Shown here one piece after another: positions 1-15,700 of a stretch of DNA of 64,000 nt. Source of the stretch: Glandiceps talaboti. Its lineage: Eukaryota; Hemichordata; Enteropneusta; Spengelidae. The notes beneath the pieces are model-generated. The model was given only the letters and a program-made list of their open reading frames with translations, ran no database searches and was not told the DNA's origin. The first letter of the stretch is position 1. The number at the start of each line of letters is the position of its first letter. The stretch is from positions 13,547,151-13,611,150 of the forward strand of contig NC_135563.1 of the NCBI RefSeq assembly GCF_964340395.1. Direction: 5' to 3'. The translations under genes were made by a program, and so were the position numbers.

Positions 1-704
1 TCCAAACTGCTTTGGTTCGTTCGTAAAAGCCTGTATTTCTTGCATTGAATCTGATGTTGTTGATGACGATGAATGTTTGTCATCGATGTGGAGATATGGT
101 AATTCACACAACTCTGGCACTATGACTCTCATCCAGTTATCAATGGACTTCCTGCTCAGATACAGTGATGGAGCATTTGGGCTGGCACCAGGTAGTACAG
201 TTAGAGCAGGTTTCAAATCATAGTGCAAAATATTCATGACAGATTGCATTACTGTCCTCATGTTAGGTGAACCTTTTCTTAACTCTCTGATTTCTCCTTG
301 CTCTATCTGTTCACAGAGTACTATATGTATTGGCTTTGCGACTGGCTTACGTGTCGTGTAAAGAATGTAATGGCCAAGATCTTTTAGATACTCTTCAATA
401 GTAAATTTCAGTTCAGTTTTTGACAATGATGTTATCAGCATGAGTTTGTAAGGATCTTCATGGAGCTGTTGCTTGGGGTAGATGCCTTCTACACAAGCTT
501 CCATGAAGAGTTGGCGAGCAGTCAGCACCCGTCCAGTGTTGTTCAGTCCCAAAATCAAGACACTAAGGGATGCTCTTGACACGACTACTTTGCTAGATTT
601 GATATACTTGTAGACTTTCAATGCAATGTCTAATTGGTCAGCCTCTACAGCTGTACATATCAAATCATTAAGTAAGTTGCTGTAGATACTGGCATCCAAG
701 TAAT
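1..704 (-). CDS. TOPAZ1: TOPAZ1-like exon 16 (partial, cut by window edge)
   Basis: Acceptor GTTTTTGTCATCAG; the frame stays open for 234 codons to base 1, so the exon or gene continues to the left. It encodes ASIYSNLLNDLICTAVEADQ, LDIALKVYKYIKSSKVVVSR, LTARQLFMEACVEGIYP and a later helix, SIDNWMRVIVPELCELPYL. PPR-like helices occupy its first half. The numbering counts this as the next coding exon after 1228–1371; 15 coding exons are listed in all for this gene from 21190 down, so the label 16 is used only if the long exon 4 is later found to be split. Confidence 0.82.
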
Positions 705-3700
705 CTGATGACAAAAACAAAATCAAAAAGTTTACCTAATATGCATACAATTATTAATAAAGATACAAATCCAAAACTTGAACTCAATCCAACACTACAC
801 TGTCATCACCAATGTTGGGTTTATTGAAACCTTGTATGTAAATAACTTCAATATTATGAACACAAACCAAAGAATATTTTAACAGCAGATGGACTTCACC
901 TTGGGAGAGCCCTTAAGATTTACTACTGAGGCCCACAAAACCAAAATCCCTGCCCTACCAGTTTTATTATATACCCCATGAAAAGCTACAACGCACTTAT
1001 TAAAGTTAAATAATTTGCACATTCATGGAGACAGCAGTGGGCACAATAGTTTTGGTTAAAATTCTGATAAAAGCCAATGACATATCACAAAGCAGATCAA
1101 AATTACAATAACCTCATTTTGGAAATGTGTGCTGGGCTGTAATACAGAAAGTTATATCACAGGTATAGCTCATGATTTCTTCATTTCTACACAGGGATGC
1201 CGGTGATAATAGGTATGTGATATTTACCCTTGTTAACTGATGCTAAGTGCTGGATTACATTCCAGGCACTTAATGTTTCCTTGTTTTTCATCAAACCTCC
1301 AGCCAAGTCATACAGAACTTCAAAATACAATTTCTTTTCTTCGTGGGAAGTGGGACCAATCCACTGAGCTCCTGAATATTAAACACAAATCATACAATAA
1401 ATTGTAAATAATCACAAAATCTTATTTGAAAATCTGAAAAAGTAGGGAACCTATTTTTTTTGTAATGTTTGTTCTTGTTTTGACTTATGTTGTACTTACT
1501 AAACAATGTATGATTGCCTAGTGATGCCATCGACATCCCATAATTTACACTTTGACACAAATGATAAGATATCTATATTCCACACAGTTTATTCAATACT
1601 ATTTACGTACGAATATGAAGTTGTCAAGTCCAACAGTTACTACAAACACCAAACATCAGGTAATTAGAAGGATTGAACCAGATAGCTGGACTGAGCCCAT
1701 TGTAATATCTGCCTAATTCTGGGCTAAAAATGACTATTATCAACATAGCATGAACACTCTGAATAGACTCCCAAAGGCACATGAACACCAAAATATCAAA
1801 TGCAATCCAACAGCTGGTTTTACAGGAGAAGATGAACATTGAAAAAGTTGACAGATGACTGACAACGGAGGAAAACCAACCCAACCCAACCCAACCCTTA
1901 AGTTCAGGTCAGTTGTTGCTGACAGCACAGCTGGAAAGTTATACCTTCTGGGTCTTATATATTACCTTGGATGATTTCTAGTGCATTCTTAAAATTGTCA
2001 ACATGGAGGCAGATTTTCATACTCTGCAGCATAACCATACAGTTAGGTTGGTTCTTGGCTTCATCACTTCCAGGTACATAGTTCAGATAATAGATGTTGT
2101 AGCTGTGTAAACCATATAACACCTTCAAACCCTGTGTCAACTCTCCAGCAGTGTAGCAAGCATTCAAAATGTTCACACCAAGATATGCAAACAATTTGAC
2201 ATCTTCTTCACTAAAGTTCCCTGTTAAAAAAAGTTAAATGAATATATGTGGACTGCAAAATATTGTTTGTTTACGTGTAGGATAAGAATGTTTAATCAAT
2301 GCTTTCTGATATTACAATTCTCCATAGGTAAGAATTTAGTAGTGTGACGGTCAAAGGGGCACAACCTGAGTTTGCATTATAAGTCTGGATGCCTACGTGG
2401 TCTCTAACTAAACCATGTCTGGTCAAAGTCCCTCAATCAGCACAAAAAAATGTTCATCCAATCAGTGAACCCCAATTCTTATAGTGACACAAACACTACA
2501 ACTAGCATCCTGAGCTGACAAATATACCATATTTAGACATTACATAACAGCCCCAATAAACACTAACTTTATGAGGGACTGTGGTCTTTGTTAGAATTTT
2601 GTGATTGATTAATAATGACATGATGTTAATGACTGTGTAGGTGGCTGTGGATGAATTTTAAATTTAAATTTTAAAATAGTTTAATCATAGACAGTGGAGG
2701 GGAGACTGTCTATGGTTTAATCAAGGTTTTTATGCAAGTATTTTCACTTGAGTAAAAGCTAATAAACTCAGCTTGTGCCACTTTAATATATCTATTACGT
2801 TTCATCTAAGGTGACCCTATGGAGGAATTTACATGTAAATGACCAAAAACTTGATAGTACATAACAGAGCAGTCTAAAATTAGTTTCAGGAGAGCAACTT
2901 CAGTACAATATCTTTCCAGTTTACAGCCTCATATAACTACAACTCATAACACCACAGTAAAGCATTTTCTGTATATACCACAATCGTTTATAGCATCCAT
3001 ATCAAGTGTAAAAGTATACTGTTTCATTTCAAATTGCTAATTGACCACATTAGAAAGACCACATGCTGGGCTTTTCAATAAACCAATTGATACAATACAC
3101 TTTTACACTTAATATGAATGCTATAAGCAAGTGTAGCACACAAAGAAAATGTTTTACTTTGGTGTTATGAAGTGAAAACCCTGAACATGAGTAGTCTACA
3201 ATTACAGAAATACCTAAAATTCAACAACTAAATAGGAAGGATTGCTAAACTGCACGCGATCTAGGTATCCACTAACCTGGTTGTATAGATTGTTTGACTT
3301 CATTTATAAAGTCATTGAAAGCAGGTCCCACAGATAATGGATCAGACATAAGTTTATTAACAATTGCATTCTTCACATCAATATCCATCACTTCTGGACA
3401 TGTTGATCTCATCTTGCAATACTCAGCAGCTAAACTAGACCAGTTTTGGATATTCTGTATAACGAAAAAAAATCAGATTACAACAGAAGATCGTATAAAG
3501 CTTTTTTTTGTTCAAGATACTGATCAATGTGCATAGATCTCCAACAGAATCTGTGTCTATTCTACCAAACATACACACAAACAGTAGGAATTCCACTCCA
3601 AGAATTAAAGACATTCTCATAAATGTTGCACACTTGCCAAGAAACATCAAATTGAAGCTTGTTTCACATCTGTTGTTCTAGCTAGCAGTGGTCTAGTGTT

Positions 3701-6700
3701 GTCTCATGTGAGTTAGCAGTCATGCATATGTACTAGCATATAGATATAAATACGGTAGTCACAAACATTATTAATCTTTATGGTCTGGATATCGGTTTTC
3801 CAGACCGAGGTTGTATGGAAGAAGGGCATGACTTTAGGTGGGTCCATACTATCGGGACCCACCAGACCCATACCCAGGTTTTATCACATAAATTAGCAGT
3901 GACATATTTTATTCTCAAAAACATAAAAATAGTGAAGAAATTAACAAAGCCAAATCACTGAGTGAACGGATATCGATCAGCTCGCCACTTGCCGTATTAC
4001 AGTAAATTATTACACAGGTTCGTTGCATGCACTCTCCAATGAATTGCATTGGAATCAATACTTGGTATATGTTATTGGATGAATTCAGCTGGGTAAATAA
4101 AATTTAACAATGATGCTGAGCTGAACAAAAATATATTGTTATATATTCACAATATATTGTGTGCTGCTATATGTGAAACAAGTTTTTGAAAGAAGCAACT
4201 AACATGTAAAAGTGTATTCATACGAAATAGGAAGACTTTCTATAATTATAACAACGTAATATTCTATTTCTGCATGTCACAGATATGGCTATGGAGAGGC
4301 AAGAGGGTATTTTATACAAAATAGGATGCATTTCTACAATTGTGACATTGTAATAGACTAACTCTATTTCAGCAAGTCAGAAATATGGATATGGATGGCA
4401 GTCTTGTACCAAGACCTTTGATCTGTGCTCTGAAGGTTGCCCAACAAAAGCAAAGGATGACAGTACCACTGCCCTTGGCAGTGACCTATGACCTGGCATG
4501 TAACCTATGGTTGTTTTGAAAGTTAGGAAGACTAGCTGGATGGATGCACTGACACAATTCTGATTGGTGGCCCCTTGGGAAGTGTCATTATAGGGAGGGG
4601 GGGGGGGTTTAATAAGAATACCCCAAATCCATCAACATTCAGCGTGCGAAATTAACGCCGGTCCTTCGTTCCGAGACCAACAGATTTCCGTCCAGACCGA
4701 CAGTTTTTCAGAATTACAACAACTTCTCGGTCCTTATGACCAATTCGAATTTGGAGTAAATAATAACATTTATTCAAAGATATATCCAATTTCACCAACA
4801 TGAATCTGATCTTGTGTTACCCTTTCTACTCTCGACATCTCGTTCTAGTCAAGCGATAGAGCTAGCTCGCTACATGTGTTGATGATATCATGTCTACATA
4901 TGACGTAGCATACATCATTTACTTTATGAAATTATGTTAGCAAACACATGATTGGTTGAATTTCTCTAATTATTTGTGTCTTGACTAATCAGAACGTCTT
5001 AGACATTCAGACTCATTTTACGCATTCAGCGCATGCATCTTTTCCGCCATATATTAATCAATATTCTAAAGTCTACTGTTCGAAGTGTATGAAACTTTTA
5101 ACGAGAGGGATAGTTATCCAACAAAACTTTCTGCTATGATGAATTTGTGGGTCTACGTTCGCTAAGAGTGGGAAAGCTACATCTGTTGACACAGACAATG
5201 AATCTGAATTGGATTATGTGATTCAGAGTTTAGTGAATCGTACAGTGAGGAAGGAGAGGACTGTGATCTCTTAGAGATTGCAGATACATAATGTAGATTT
5301 AATGATTCATTCACCCATATTATCTACAATCTATGGATCTGTATTTCTATAGGAACAGATTATGCGAGAGTGAATATTCAGTCTCTGAGTTCACAGTAAC
5401 AAATGAAAATCTCTACTCACATAGTCAAAAATTACTTGGTTGCAAATCCAAAACTTGCTTCCAAGTTATTTTTTGACTCCGTGAGTGGAAATTTTCAATT
5501 GTAAGAACAGATTGATGAAAAAAAGTGGATAGTAAACAATTCGTTGTACTATCTTTTACTTTAGTATATCAAAAGATATGTTGTATCATATTAAAGTTCA
5601 AAATCATTTTATCTGTAAGTGGGGTGTGTGGGGGGGGGGGGGGGTGATGTACATACAGGTCGTGAACGTGAACTACATTGAGTATGGACCAGTAGTTTTC
5701 CTTAAGGACCAGCAGCATTTGCTACATGTCGGTCCTTATGACCAGAGGTCATTTTCCCTTAAGTTCACACACTGATCAACATGTATATTTTCTAATTAAA
5801 GAAAGCACTGGATGCTTGCCCATGTGAGGGCGCTAACCCGAGCAAGTACGGTACCTGTATTGCCTTTATGCAAGTATCTTTATGTGAAGTGCCTTTACCA
5901 TCCTCTGCAGTCTTTCCTTGGCCTGCTACCTCTGCATTTGTCATCATAGAGTTGATATCACAACTCTGAGAGTTGGCATCAACTTGTGGTCCATCTACTT
6001 CATCAGAGCCTTTACAAATATCCTCCTTAGTGTTGACTTGAGTGGAGGAAATGGCTGGTTCTGGAGAAGTGCTTCTCCTAGCATCAACACTACACATTAT
6101 GTCCTGAGTTACTGGTATTTGAAGTGGCCCGTTTTCACGGTCAGTTTTTACAGAAGGATGAACTTCACCAGGAGGATCTCTACATGTATTAGCATTATTC
6201 TGTTTCCAGTTCTTTTTGGGTTTGTACTGTACAATACTTCCCTTGTTTCGTCTTTTACAAACATCATATCTCCTGCAGGAGAAGGAACAAGTTTTCATCA
6301 CATTCTTCAACTAGATTTGAGTTGTTTTCTCAGTTGAAAACCAAAGAACATTTTCTATCTATTCCTAATGTTACATAGCTTCATTACCCAATCTGATGTA
6401 GTGAAAGTGGCTAGATATCTTTATTTACCTTTATTTCGATTACTTTGTCGTTTGTTTTGTTCCAGGTGGGAAGGTGTCGATCACTCGGAACAAAACAAAC
6501 GACACAAAGCGATTGAAATAGAGGTAAATAAAGACATCTAGCGACTTTCACCTCATCAGATTTTAATCAGAGTACTTCACTACCATACAAGAATTGGCTT
6601 TAGTCAGCCATTACAAGTCAAACTCTTTTTCATCATGTGAATGTTATGAGGCAAAACTATAGAAAAAGTTGGTCTAGAACTGAGAAAGGATCCTATCTAA

Positions 6701-9700
6701 TCCCTAGGACTCCACTGAAAATACAAAAGTCTTCTTAGAAGACACTCATCTAGTGACTCATACGAGTCATAGTGACAAAGCCCCTTAGGTCCCTCATATT
6801 TTTGGTGGCTGAACGAAGAAAATATTGGGGAATACTATCTAATTATTCTTTTGTGGCTCAGTTTCTTCTACATTGTATAGCTCTGCCAAACAACTGTTTT
6901 TCACACTTGAATCTTAATCCTTACATTAATAAAGTTCTTGAGATATTTATTGTCCAAAGTATGACCTCTGAAAACTCAAAAAACATCTTATCATTACGCC
7001 AAATTTGGGATGAAAAACAGATGCATATACAAAAGTAACAGTAATCATTTTGAATTTGTCAATTACTGACCTGCTGGCTGCATTTTTCTCCTGGCCATGG
7101 CCTTGTTTCCCAAAATACTTGTGATATATATTCTTCCCAAAGTGGTAAGCTTTAGAATTTTCTCGCCATTTTTTTAGGGCATGAAGTGCTTTCCCAAAGA
7201 CACTAATACCTGGCACAATGGTATGAATGTCACACTGTACAAAATACCAGATGTAAAGCACTGAGTCAGTAGTGTTGAAATGGTACATATAGGGTTAATA
7301 AATACACAGATTGAACAAGACTATGAAGTAAATATTGTAGTGATACATAGCAGGATAAGAAACTTACACATTGAACAAATGATTCAAACAAATATTGTAC
7401 AGTAGTGATACACAGAAGGCCAAGAAATATACAGATTGGACTATTAGAGAAACATACAGAGTGGACTAAGAAACATACAGAGTGGGCTAAGAAACATACA
7501 GATTGGGCTAAGAAACATACAGATTGGACTAAGAAACATACAGATTGGACTAAGAAACATACAGAGAGTGGGCTAAGAAACATACAGAGTGGGCTAAGAA
7601 ACATACAGAGTGGACTAAGAAACATACAGAGTGGACTAAGAAACAAAGAGTGGACTAAGAAACATACAGAGTGGACTAAGAAACATAGAGTGGGCTAAGA
7701 AACATACAGATTGGGCTAAGAAACATACAGATTGGACTAAGAAACATACAGATTGGGCTAAGAAACATACAGATTGGGCTAAGAAACATACAGATTGGAC
7801 TAAGACACATACAGAGTGGGCTAAGAAACATACAGATTGGACTAAGACACATACAGAGTGGGCTAAGAAACATACAGAATGGGCTAAGAAACATACAGAT
7901 TGGGCTAAGAAACATACAGATTGGGCTAAGAAACATACAGATTGAACAAGTCAACGAAGCAAATATCGTAGTGATCAATACATAGCAGGATAAAAAACTT
8001 ACTGATTGAACAAGATCCCAGATTGCCTTATAATCTTTTATCTTATCAAAGTGGTTTATCAGTTCCATCAATGCATTATCATTAGGCTGCAACAGGGAAA
8101 CAGAAAAATGTTGGAATTTAATTATTTCAATTGATTACCTTAGTTGATATGTGTATGAAACTTTTGTCCAACCCAACCCGATCTGATGTGGGAATAGGAT
8201 TCAATTTCTTTATTTACCTAAAAGTTTCTTCATATGTTGTCATTTGCTTTCGATTTTGTTGGGAGTGCCTTTCCCAAATCTGTATAATTTGTAGTAGTTC
8301 CCTTTCAATCACATGCTTTAAATGTTAGTGTCAATGAATCAGTGAGCTTTACATGTTTGTGGCTTTCAGTGAGCATGTTCATCATGTTCAGTGTGCAGTC
8401 TATATTCGGTTCAATTGAGCCAATTATTCCTAGGTGAACGCACTTGTTGCAATATGCCATGATATTCGAGCTACTGAAGTTTTGGCTATTTCACACATAT
8501 GAGGGTGCCTAAGATTTGGCAAAGTGAGGGCTAAAATTTGACATGACAGCAATGCATGAAGCTGCGAACAAAGGTGTGCAAAAGCACTGTGCAATTTCTT
8601 AAAAGGGCATTATCATCATGTGTCTGTGTATTGATATGGAGAAATCGCAAGTTCTACCAGGGCAGCAATTTTCTGGATCATGGACCAGCACACTTTACCC
8701 AAATAAAGTCAGTTGCAGGAATTTTGGACTATTTTCTTTCCCGTTGCTATGTGTGTTGCAACAATTGTTGGCATGCTGGATACATGTACGCTATCATACA
8801 GAATTAAGTATGGGTGCCCTAAGACCAGGTAAAGAAGAAACACAGTCCACATAATACTGGTACTATTTTTCACATCATAACTTACAGTAATATTGGATTC
8901 TACCATTGATAGCACAACTTGGTCTAAATTCTTCCATTGTCTCCTCTCAATTAGTTTGTCAGTTAAGTTGTCTAAAACAGGAAAGACGGCAGGCTCTAAG
9001 ACAATGTCCATCAATTCTACCATTAATTGAAAGAAACTCAGTGCCCTAAATGAAAGGTACAATGAACATACATCATTAACAATAAGATTATCATGGCTAT
9101 GCATTGCAATATTTGTCAATACTACAAAATGTGTCTTGATATTATGTACACACATAAACACAAATGCATGTACACACACACATACCGTACATGCATACAC
9201 ACACACGAGCATGCGCACACACACACACACACACACACGCACGCATGCACGCACACACACACACACACACATTGGACATTCACCTTTGCCACTTTTCAGG
9301 TTTTCAACTAAATCACACAAAACAACAAGACTAATTAATAATAACAGACTAAGTCAATTCTTTCCATTCAACCTGATCAGTGCAACACAAACCATTGAAA
9401 ATCTTTACCTTTTGACAAAATGAAATCAAAACATTACTTAGTAAATCCTTACCTTTCAATTTGATCATAGCTACATAAAACATTAATCAATGTCAGAAAG
9501 TGTTCATGAGTTACTGCAGCTCCGTTTGATACATCCTGTATCTGCTCAAACACAGCAACAGCAACCTGAGGTAAAAAGATAAAAGAGACAAAAATAATCA
9601 TTCCTACATTTCACCTTTGATTCCATTATGTCCATGTATTTGTAGGACTTGAAGTTGAATTGTATTCAGAAACTACATCACACACTGAAAAATCAGGAAA

Positions 9701-12700
9701 AAAAGCAACATTTGGGAGTGACAAATGATCCTGTGTGCATTGTTGAAACTTTCAGAGTGATAAAATACAAAAGGCCTGGGGTAGAAACAGGTCACTTGAA
9801 AAGGGCCTGAGGCAGAGACAGATGACATGTACATATTTCTATGTGTGCTAGTACACATTCAAATCATATTATAAACTTGTACACAGAGTTCAGTCTCTTT
9901 CTTGAGAAGTACAAGTGATCACAAACCTCAACCAACATTATGTTGTCATAAAGCTGCACTGAAAATCAAGCGAAAACTTGGATGACATCCTACCTGAGGT
10001 ACGTTGTAGTTATCACAGAATTCACAACATCGGAGTATCCTGGTCAAGAGACCTACGTCTGCTCTGAGGTGAGACGGTGTGGTGAGGAGAACATTCCAGG
10101 CATCCATCACTCTGTGTTCTTCCAGATAACTGCTTACTCTAACTGCCACAACTGCAGGGGTCATTCTGGTGATCAGGTCCTCCTGGATATTATGCAAATG
10201 AAACAAGGGGTCAACTGTGTCTTTATTTATCAACATTCAACACCCCATCACCTAGACATAGACATACTTTTTTGTTTTAAAGTGTGATCATCAAAACCAA
10301 CCATTCAAACTTCTTAGGCCAATAACATTTTATCATTTATCATTTTAGGCCTAAAAACATAATTGTGTGGTTCGATCATTACACTCAATTTTAGAATAGG
10401 TGGTAGGATAGATTTTTTTTTTCAAATGTGAGTGTCTAGTTCAGGTAGTTATGTTTTCTATTGTTTTCCAAATGGTCTCTGTGTTATTGGTTTCTTCCCA
10501 TCAGATATACAGCCATTACAGATTGGAAGAACAGTTTTATATTGTCTTTATAAGTTGATGTCAGTTTCTACATCTACTGTTTCTTGCAAGACTTGATGAT
10601 TTTCACGATTTTATTTATTTTTTCTTTTTCGGCAGTGAAAAAATTAGGTGGGGTTGGGTAACAAGAACCAAACAAATTTTTTAGACCTTACTCAAAGTGA
10701 CATCATCATAGCACAATTAGTTGATTTGAACAACAAATATTTCCATGTTCCATCAAAAGTTGTATGACCAGTCACCACTAAAACAGCTGATACCATATAT
10801 ATTTCATATGCCGAGTTACCTTTCCACAAGATTTTTAATAAATTGGCCATCCTTTGATATTGTCATATGCCACATTTTGATATTTGAAGGTCAAGTTCAA
10901 ATCTAATGATACCATATTGGTTGTCATCATAATTGAACATAATACATGAGTCAATAGGTTTTTATTCCACTCATAAGCAGATATTTAAATGGTATACAAA
11001 TGATGCTCACGACTTGACTTACCTCCTGTTTGTATTGCTGCCTATTCACACCAGGTGGTAAACCAAATGGTAGACAGTTTACTGATGTCAGATATGCCTT
11101 ATTTGGTGGCTGAACATTTTGTTGACTGGAATAATGAGATCTATTTGACGTAGTGTCAGTACAATATGATTGTTGTTTTTTCTGGTAAGGTCTTCTAATA
11201 TCCTGGTTAGCTTCTTTACTTTGTGTCATCTGTTTGGCGTCACTACATCTTGACTTCTTTGCTGTTTTGTTTTCCTCTGTAGCTGGACGTTTCAATGTTG
11301 GAACTGTCCTCTTTTCAATCTGTTTAGTTTCTCTTGTCTTTTCCTTTTCTTTAATTCCACTCGGTTTTGTTATCTGCCTTGTTTCCTTCCCCTTGTCAAA
11401 TGGTTTGGTTGTCACAGATTTAGATGACCTGTAGGTAGAATTAAGCTACACCAGTAAACACAAAGATATTCCGTCCAAATCTTTCACATGATGCTCGAAA
11501 GCTGTCGAATGTTTTATCAAGTGAACTTAGATATGGTAACTCGACTCTGTGACACTTTTAAACGAAAACTCAAGAATCGTCCTTTTAACAAACTTAGTAT
11601 ATGTTTGATCATTTTATTTGTATAATGAGGAATTGTCCACTTTTTTTTATCTGTAGTTTGTATCAATTGTAGATTTCATTATCTGTGTTTTGCACATGTA
11701 CCAATATTGTCTGAATTTTTATCAGTTTGATCCCCATTTTTTAGTATTGTGGCACATCTATGAGCAATTTAAATTGAAAAATTTTGCACTTCATAAATTA
11801 CCATCATTACTCATCATCACTGCTAAGTAATATTCTGGTTAAAAATAAACTTTGCCATGATTACCAACATCCCTACTAACATGGTAGTGTAGTAAACAAA
11901 TCATCATGCCCTTTTGTGTATTGAGAGCACCAGAACAGTTTGAGCTGGGAAACCCCACATCATTGTACAGTGCAAACTAGTGTAATTTAGGGTTTGATGA
12001 GACCTACATGTAGATTTCTGCATGTAGATTTATACACAGAAGGTAAAATTTGCATATATGACAGCGAAAATAATGACCGAAGATGGGGATGTGTTACAAA
12101 ATGTATCATAGCATATTAACCAATCAAATTGCACATATCATGGCAATGTGGGAGATACCCTGTTTTGTGTTTGTGTGCATGCTCTGTGTTGTAGAAGATG
12201 TTTCTATATTTATAAAAGTTCAATGATTGCTTACTTGGTCAAAACCATAAATTACAAGAAGTACATGTGAACTTAGTAGTGAAATTTCTACTCACAGTCA
12301 GCAAAATTCTTGGAGAAGGGAATCCCAATTTTTTGCTACCGACTCAGCAACATTGTAAGGGGTTTACTACAAGGGGCTATGATCGTGTCAAGATGTTGAC
12401 GACAATTTGGAATTCACTTCCAAGAATGTTTTTGACTCTGTGAGTAGAAATTTCACTACTAAGAATGAACCCAGAGTCCATGAACATTCATTTTCGTATT
12501 TGTGAACTGCTTACTGTTTCTTTTTTGCCTTTATGTCCTTTGTTTCTTTGGATTTATCATGGCAGCTAAAATCTGTCAGCAAATCATCACAATCAGCTGG
12601 TGCAAAGACAGACAGTATATCTTCCTCGGCATAGTAGAAACTGGTATTAGGAAAGCCATTATCGGATACATCTAACAAGGAAATACACATGTATGGTGTA

Positions 12701-15700
12701 GAAATTCAGGTAAGTAGTGTTATACTTTTCTTTGCCTTGTTCTGACTTGTTCAAACTATGTTTCTTATGTTCAGTTCATTAACAATAATGATAAGACTAG
12801 CAGGCAAGTTTTAACACCATAAATGTTTCCAAACTTGTTGAACAATGATACGGTCTGTCTCGAAAACTACTTCAAGACTTTGCTTTAAGTTTTAGCTGTG
12901 CACTGTTTTGGAGCAAACAACAGTTATTTGGCCATCTTTAATTAAATGAAGCCTGTGTAACAAATTCACATATAAATCAATGGATGCACAGATATATGAA
13001 AACAAGCCCCTCATATTATTTGACTATTTACACACTAGTATTTGTAAAAATAAACAAATCTATATTGATTATCCCTGTAATGACTTTTCTGTAACTCTGA
13101 GTAATTACACCCAATATATATGATGTCAGGCTTTGAAGGGTTATTGATCAATCCACATGTACATTCAAATTATAGATTTGAAAGGCTAGCAAAAAAGTGC
13201 TCCGCACTGTTATGAACAATGACAGAATATCCTACCCTTACCTTCACTTATACTGCCATGCTTACATATGTCATCTTTCATCTCTTCTTCAATCTCACTG
13301 TCTGTGTCAGACACTTCATTGTCTCCATCCTGTCCAGTTGATCTCATTGTATCATGAGAGCAGCCAAACTTGTATGCTATTTCAACAGTCTCCTCAGATC
13401 CTTCTTGGATATCTGGAAGCTGAACAACTTTACCTGGTGTCTTTGACTCTGGACTCAGGAAGTCACTTTCAGAAGAAAGTGTATCATCACTATTATGCTC
13501 TTTTCTTCTCCACCTGTCTCTTGTTACTGGTTGCCTAACAAGATTCTTTACAACAGGTGATACTACTGGATTATGACTGTTTTTTTCATTTCCTGCCTTC
13601 TTCCCAACATTCGGAGAGAGGGATACTACAGGACTCTGGCCATTATTTCCTGCCTTTTTCCAAACTATAGGAGAGAGGGATACAACTGGACTCTGGCTGT
13701 CCCTGCTATACCCAGCCTTCTTCTCAATAATGGGAGAAAGGATTAAATCTCCTCCACTGTTCTCTGACTGTCTGTCTCTCTGAATCTGGTTCTCACTACA
13801 ACTAGAAATCTTTTGGACAGACACTTTACATGTAGGTGGTGCTGTTTGACTTGGGTTTTCTCTTGTACATCCAGCTTTCTTCTCAGCATATGGCGAAAGC
13901 ATTGCAGCTTTCCTAGTTTTCTTTTGCTTCCAATTTCCTGTCATTAGTTGCTTCCCCTTGTTGCTTTCCCCAACAGCTGTGGAATTACTAGAGACAGAAA
14001 CAATAGGTGATGTGACAAGACACTGCTTGTCCATCTTACATTTGTCTTTATTCTCCAAATCTGGAGTATACTTATCACCTTCCACACTGTCCTTTCTCTT
14101 GCATCTTTCTGCATTTATTTGCTCTGCGTTCCTTGTTTTGATATCACTATTCTGGTTGACTAGACCAGGTGATACTGTTGCATTCTGCTGTTGAGCAACT
14201 TTTAGTGAGGAAAGTATACAACCTACCCCTAAAACACCACTTGGATTGGAAATATTGAATGATGAAGGTGATGACTCCATCAACAAATGCTGTTGCGAGT
14301 TCTTGCTTTCTGGTGTGCTTGTTTGGAGGGGTGTGACACCCTCTTTTTCTTCATTATGACTTCCCTGATACACTTCAGATGACATTGAACTCCCTTTCAC
14401 AATATTCATGTCAAAGGATGATATACATTGGTTACCTACAGCATGGTTTACAATGTTATCATCAATTTTGTGTTGAGGTTGATGAGATGGAGTAGAACTG
14501 GGTACTCCTGTGGCTTCTTTTCTTTTCAAACCAATCATGTTAGTGAATACTCTTCTGCTACCCTTGTCCGTGTGCCTGTTTATTTTGACAGTGGTATTCT
14601 TGACAACACTGCCATCCTTAACACCACTACTCAACATCACATTGCTAGCTACTCCATTGCCACCTGTTGTCATTTTCTTGGTTGTTCTTACTACATTGTT
14701 GATTTCTCCAGGTCCCTTACTGGCTACATTTCTGGTTGATCTTGTCAACAAGATAGGTTTGGTTACACAAGTATTATCCTTAGCTGTACATTTATCAAGT
14801 TCCTTAGACATTACACCATTAGATATGTTAGCACCAACCTTAGCCTCATTCTTTATTGGTCTTGTGAAAACTGCAGTGTTGGCAACTCTAACACTTTCTT
14901 TATTAATATTTCCAGCTGGTTTCTTCAGCACTACAGTTTTGCCAACTCCAGTACTATTTTCAGACATATTTCCAGGTGGTTTCTTCAGGACTACAATTTT
15001 GCCAACACCAATACCAATTTTAGACATATTTCCAGCTGGTTTCTTCAGCCCTACAGTTTTGGCAACTCCGGCATCATTTTTAGGCACACTTTCAGTAGAT
15101 TTTTTCAGTACTACCAAGTTGTTGACACCATTGCCATCCTCAGTCTTGTTTTGGTTGTGTCTTTTCAACACTGTAAATGTGGTTATTTCACTGCTATCAT
15201 TTGCCACATTTTCACTTAGTCTTGCTGTACCTACTTCTGAATCCTGTTTGAAATTTTGAGGTTTGACTGTTTTGCCTGTCTCTGAAATTTCTGCTGGACA
15301 ACTTCCTGCAACAGTTAAAATTGCAGTAGCACTAGTCTTAGGCTGACCTTTTTGAGATCCATTCATTGTTGTATTTTGCCGCATCATTTCACAATCCCTG
15401 TATTTTTGAGGAACAGGGTTGACGTTTATAGCACAGTGACTGTATGTCATATCACTACATATCTTTTCAGGTGGTATGATGATTCTTCTTGGTACAGGGG
15501 GTACCTTGAAAACATCCTCTATCTTCCTCTGATCAGTGGGTATCTCAAAATTCCGATAATCTGGTAGTCTCTCGAAATCATTCTCTATTCTTCTAGAGCC
15601 GGACAGTGTCTTGAAATCACCCCCTATGTTCTTATAACCAGGTGGTACAACAAAATCACCCTCTGTATTCTTAGCACCAGGTGGTACCATGGAACCACCC

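Noticed and set aside
5918-6337. 139-residue plus-strand open frame
   Set aside because: Antisense of the TOPAZ1-like exon 5855–6272, which has phase-consistent splice sites.
7266-8092. MFLSPLC-type and KHTEWTKK-type open frames on both strands
   Set aside because: They traverse the 21-bp minisatellite; only 28 codons at 8003–8086 belong to a real exon.
14510-15259. 249-residue plus-strand open frame
   Set aside because: Antisense shadow of the repetitive giant TOPAZ1-like exon; the minus frame has intact splice phases.
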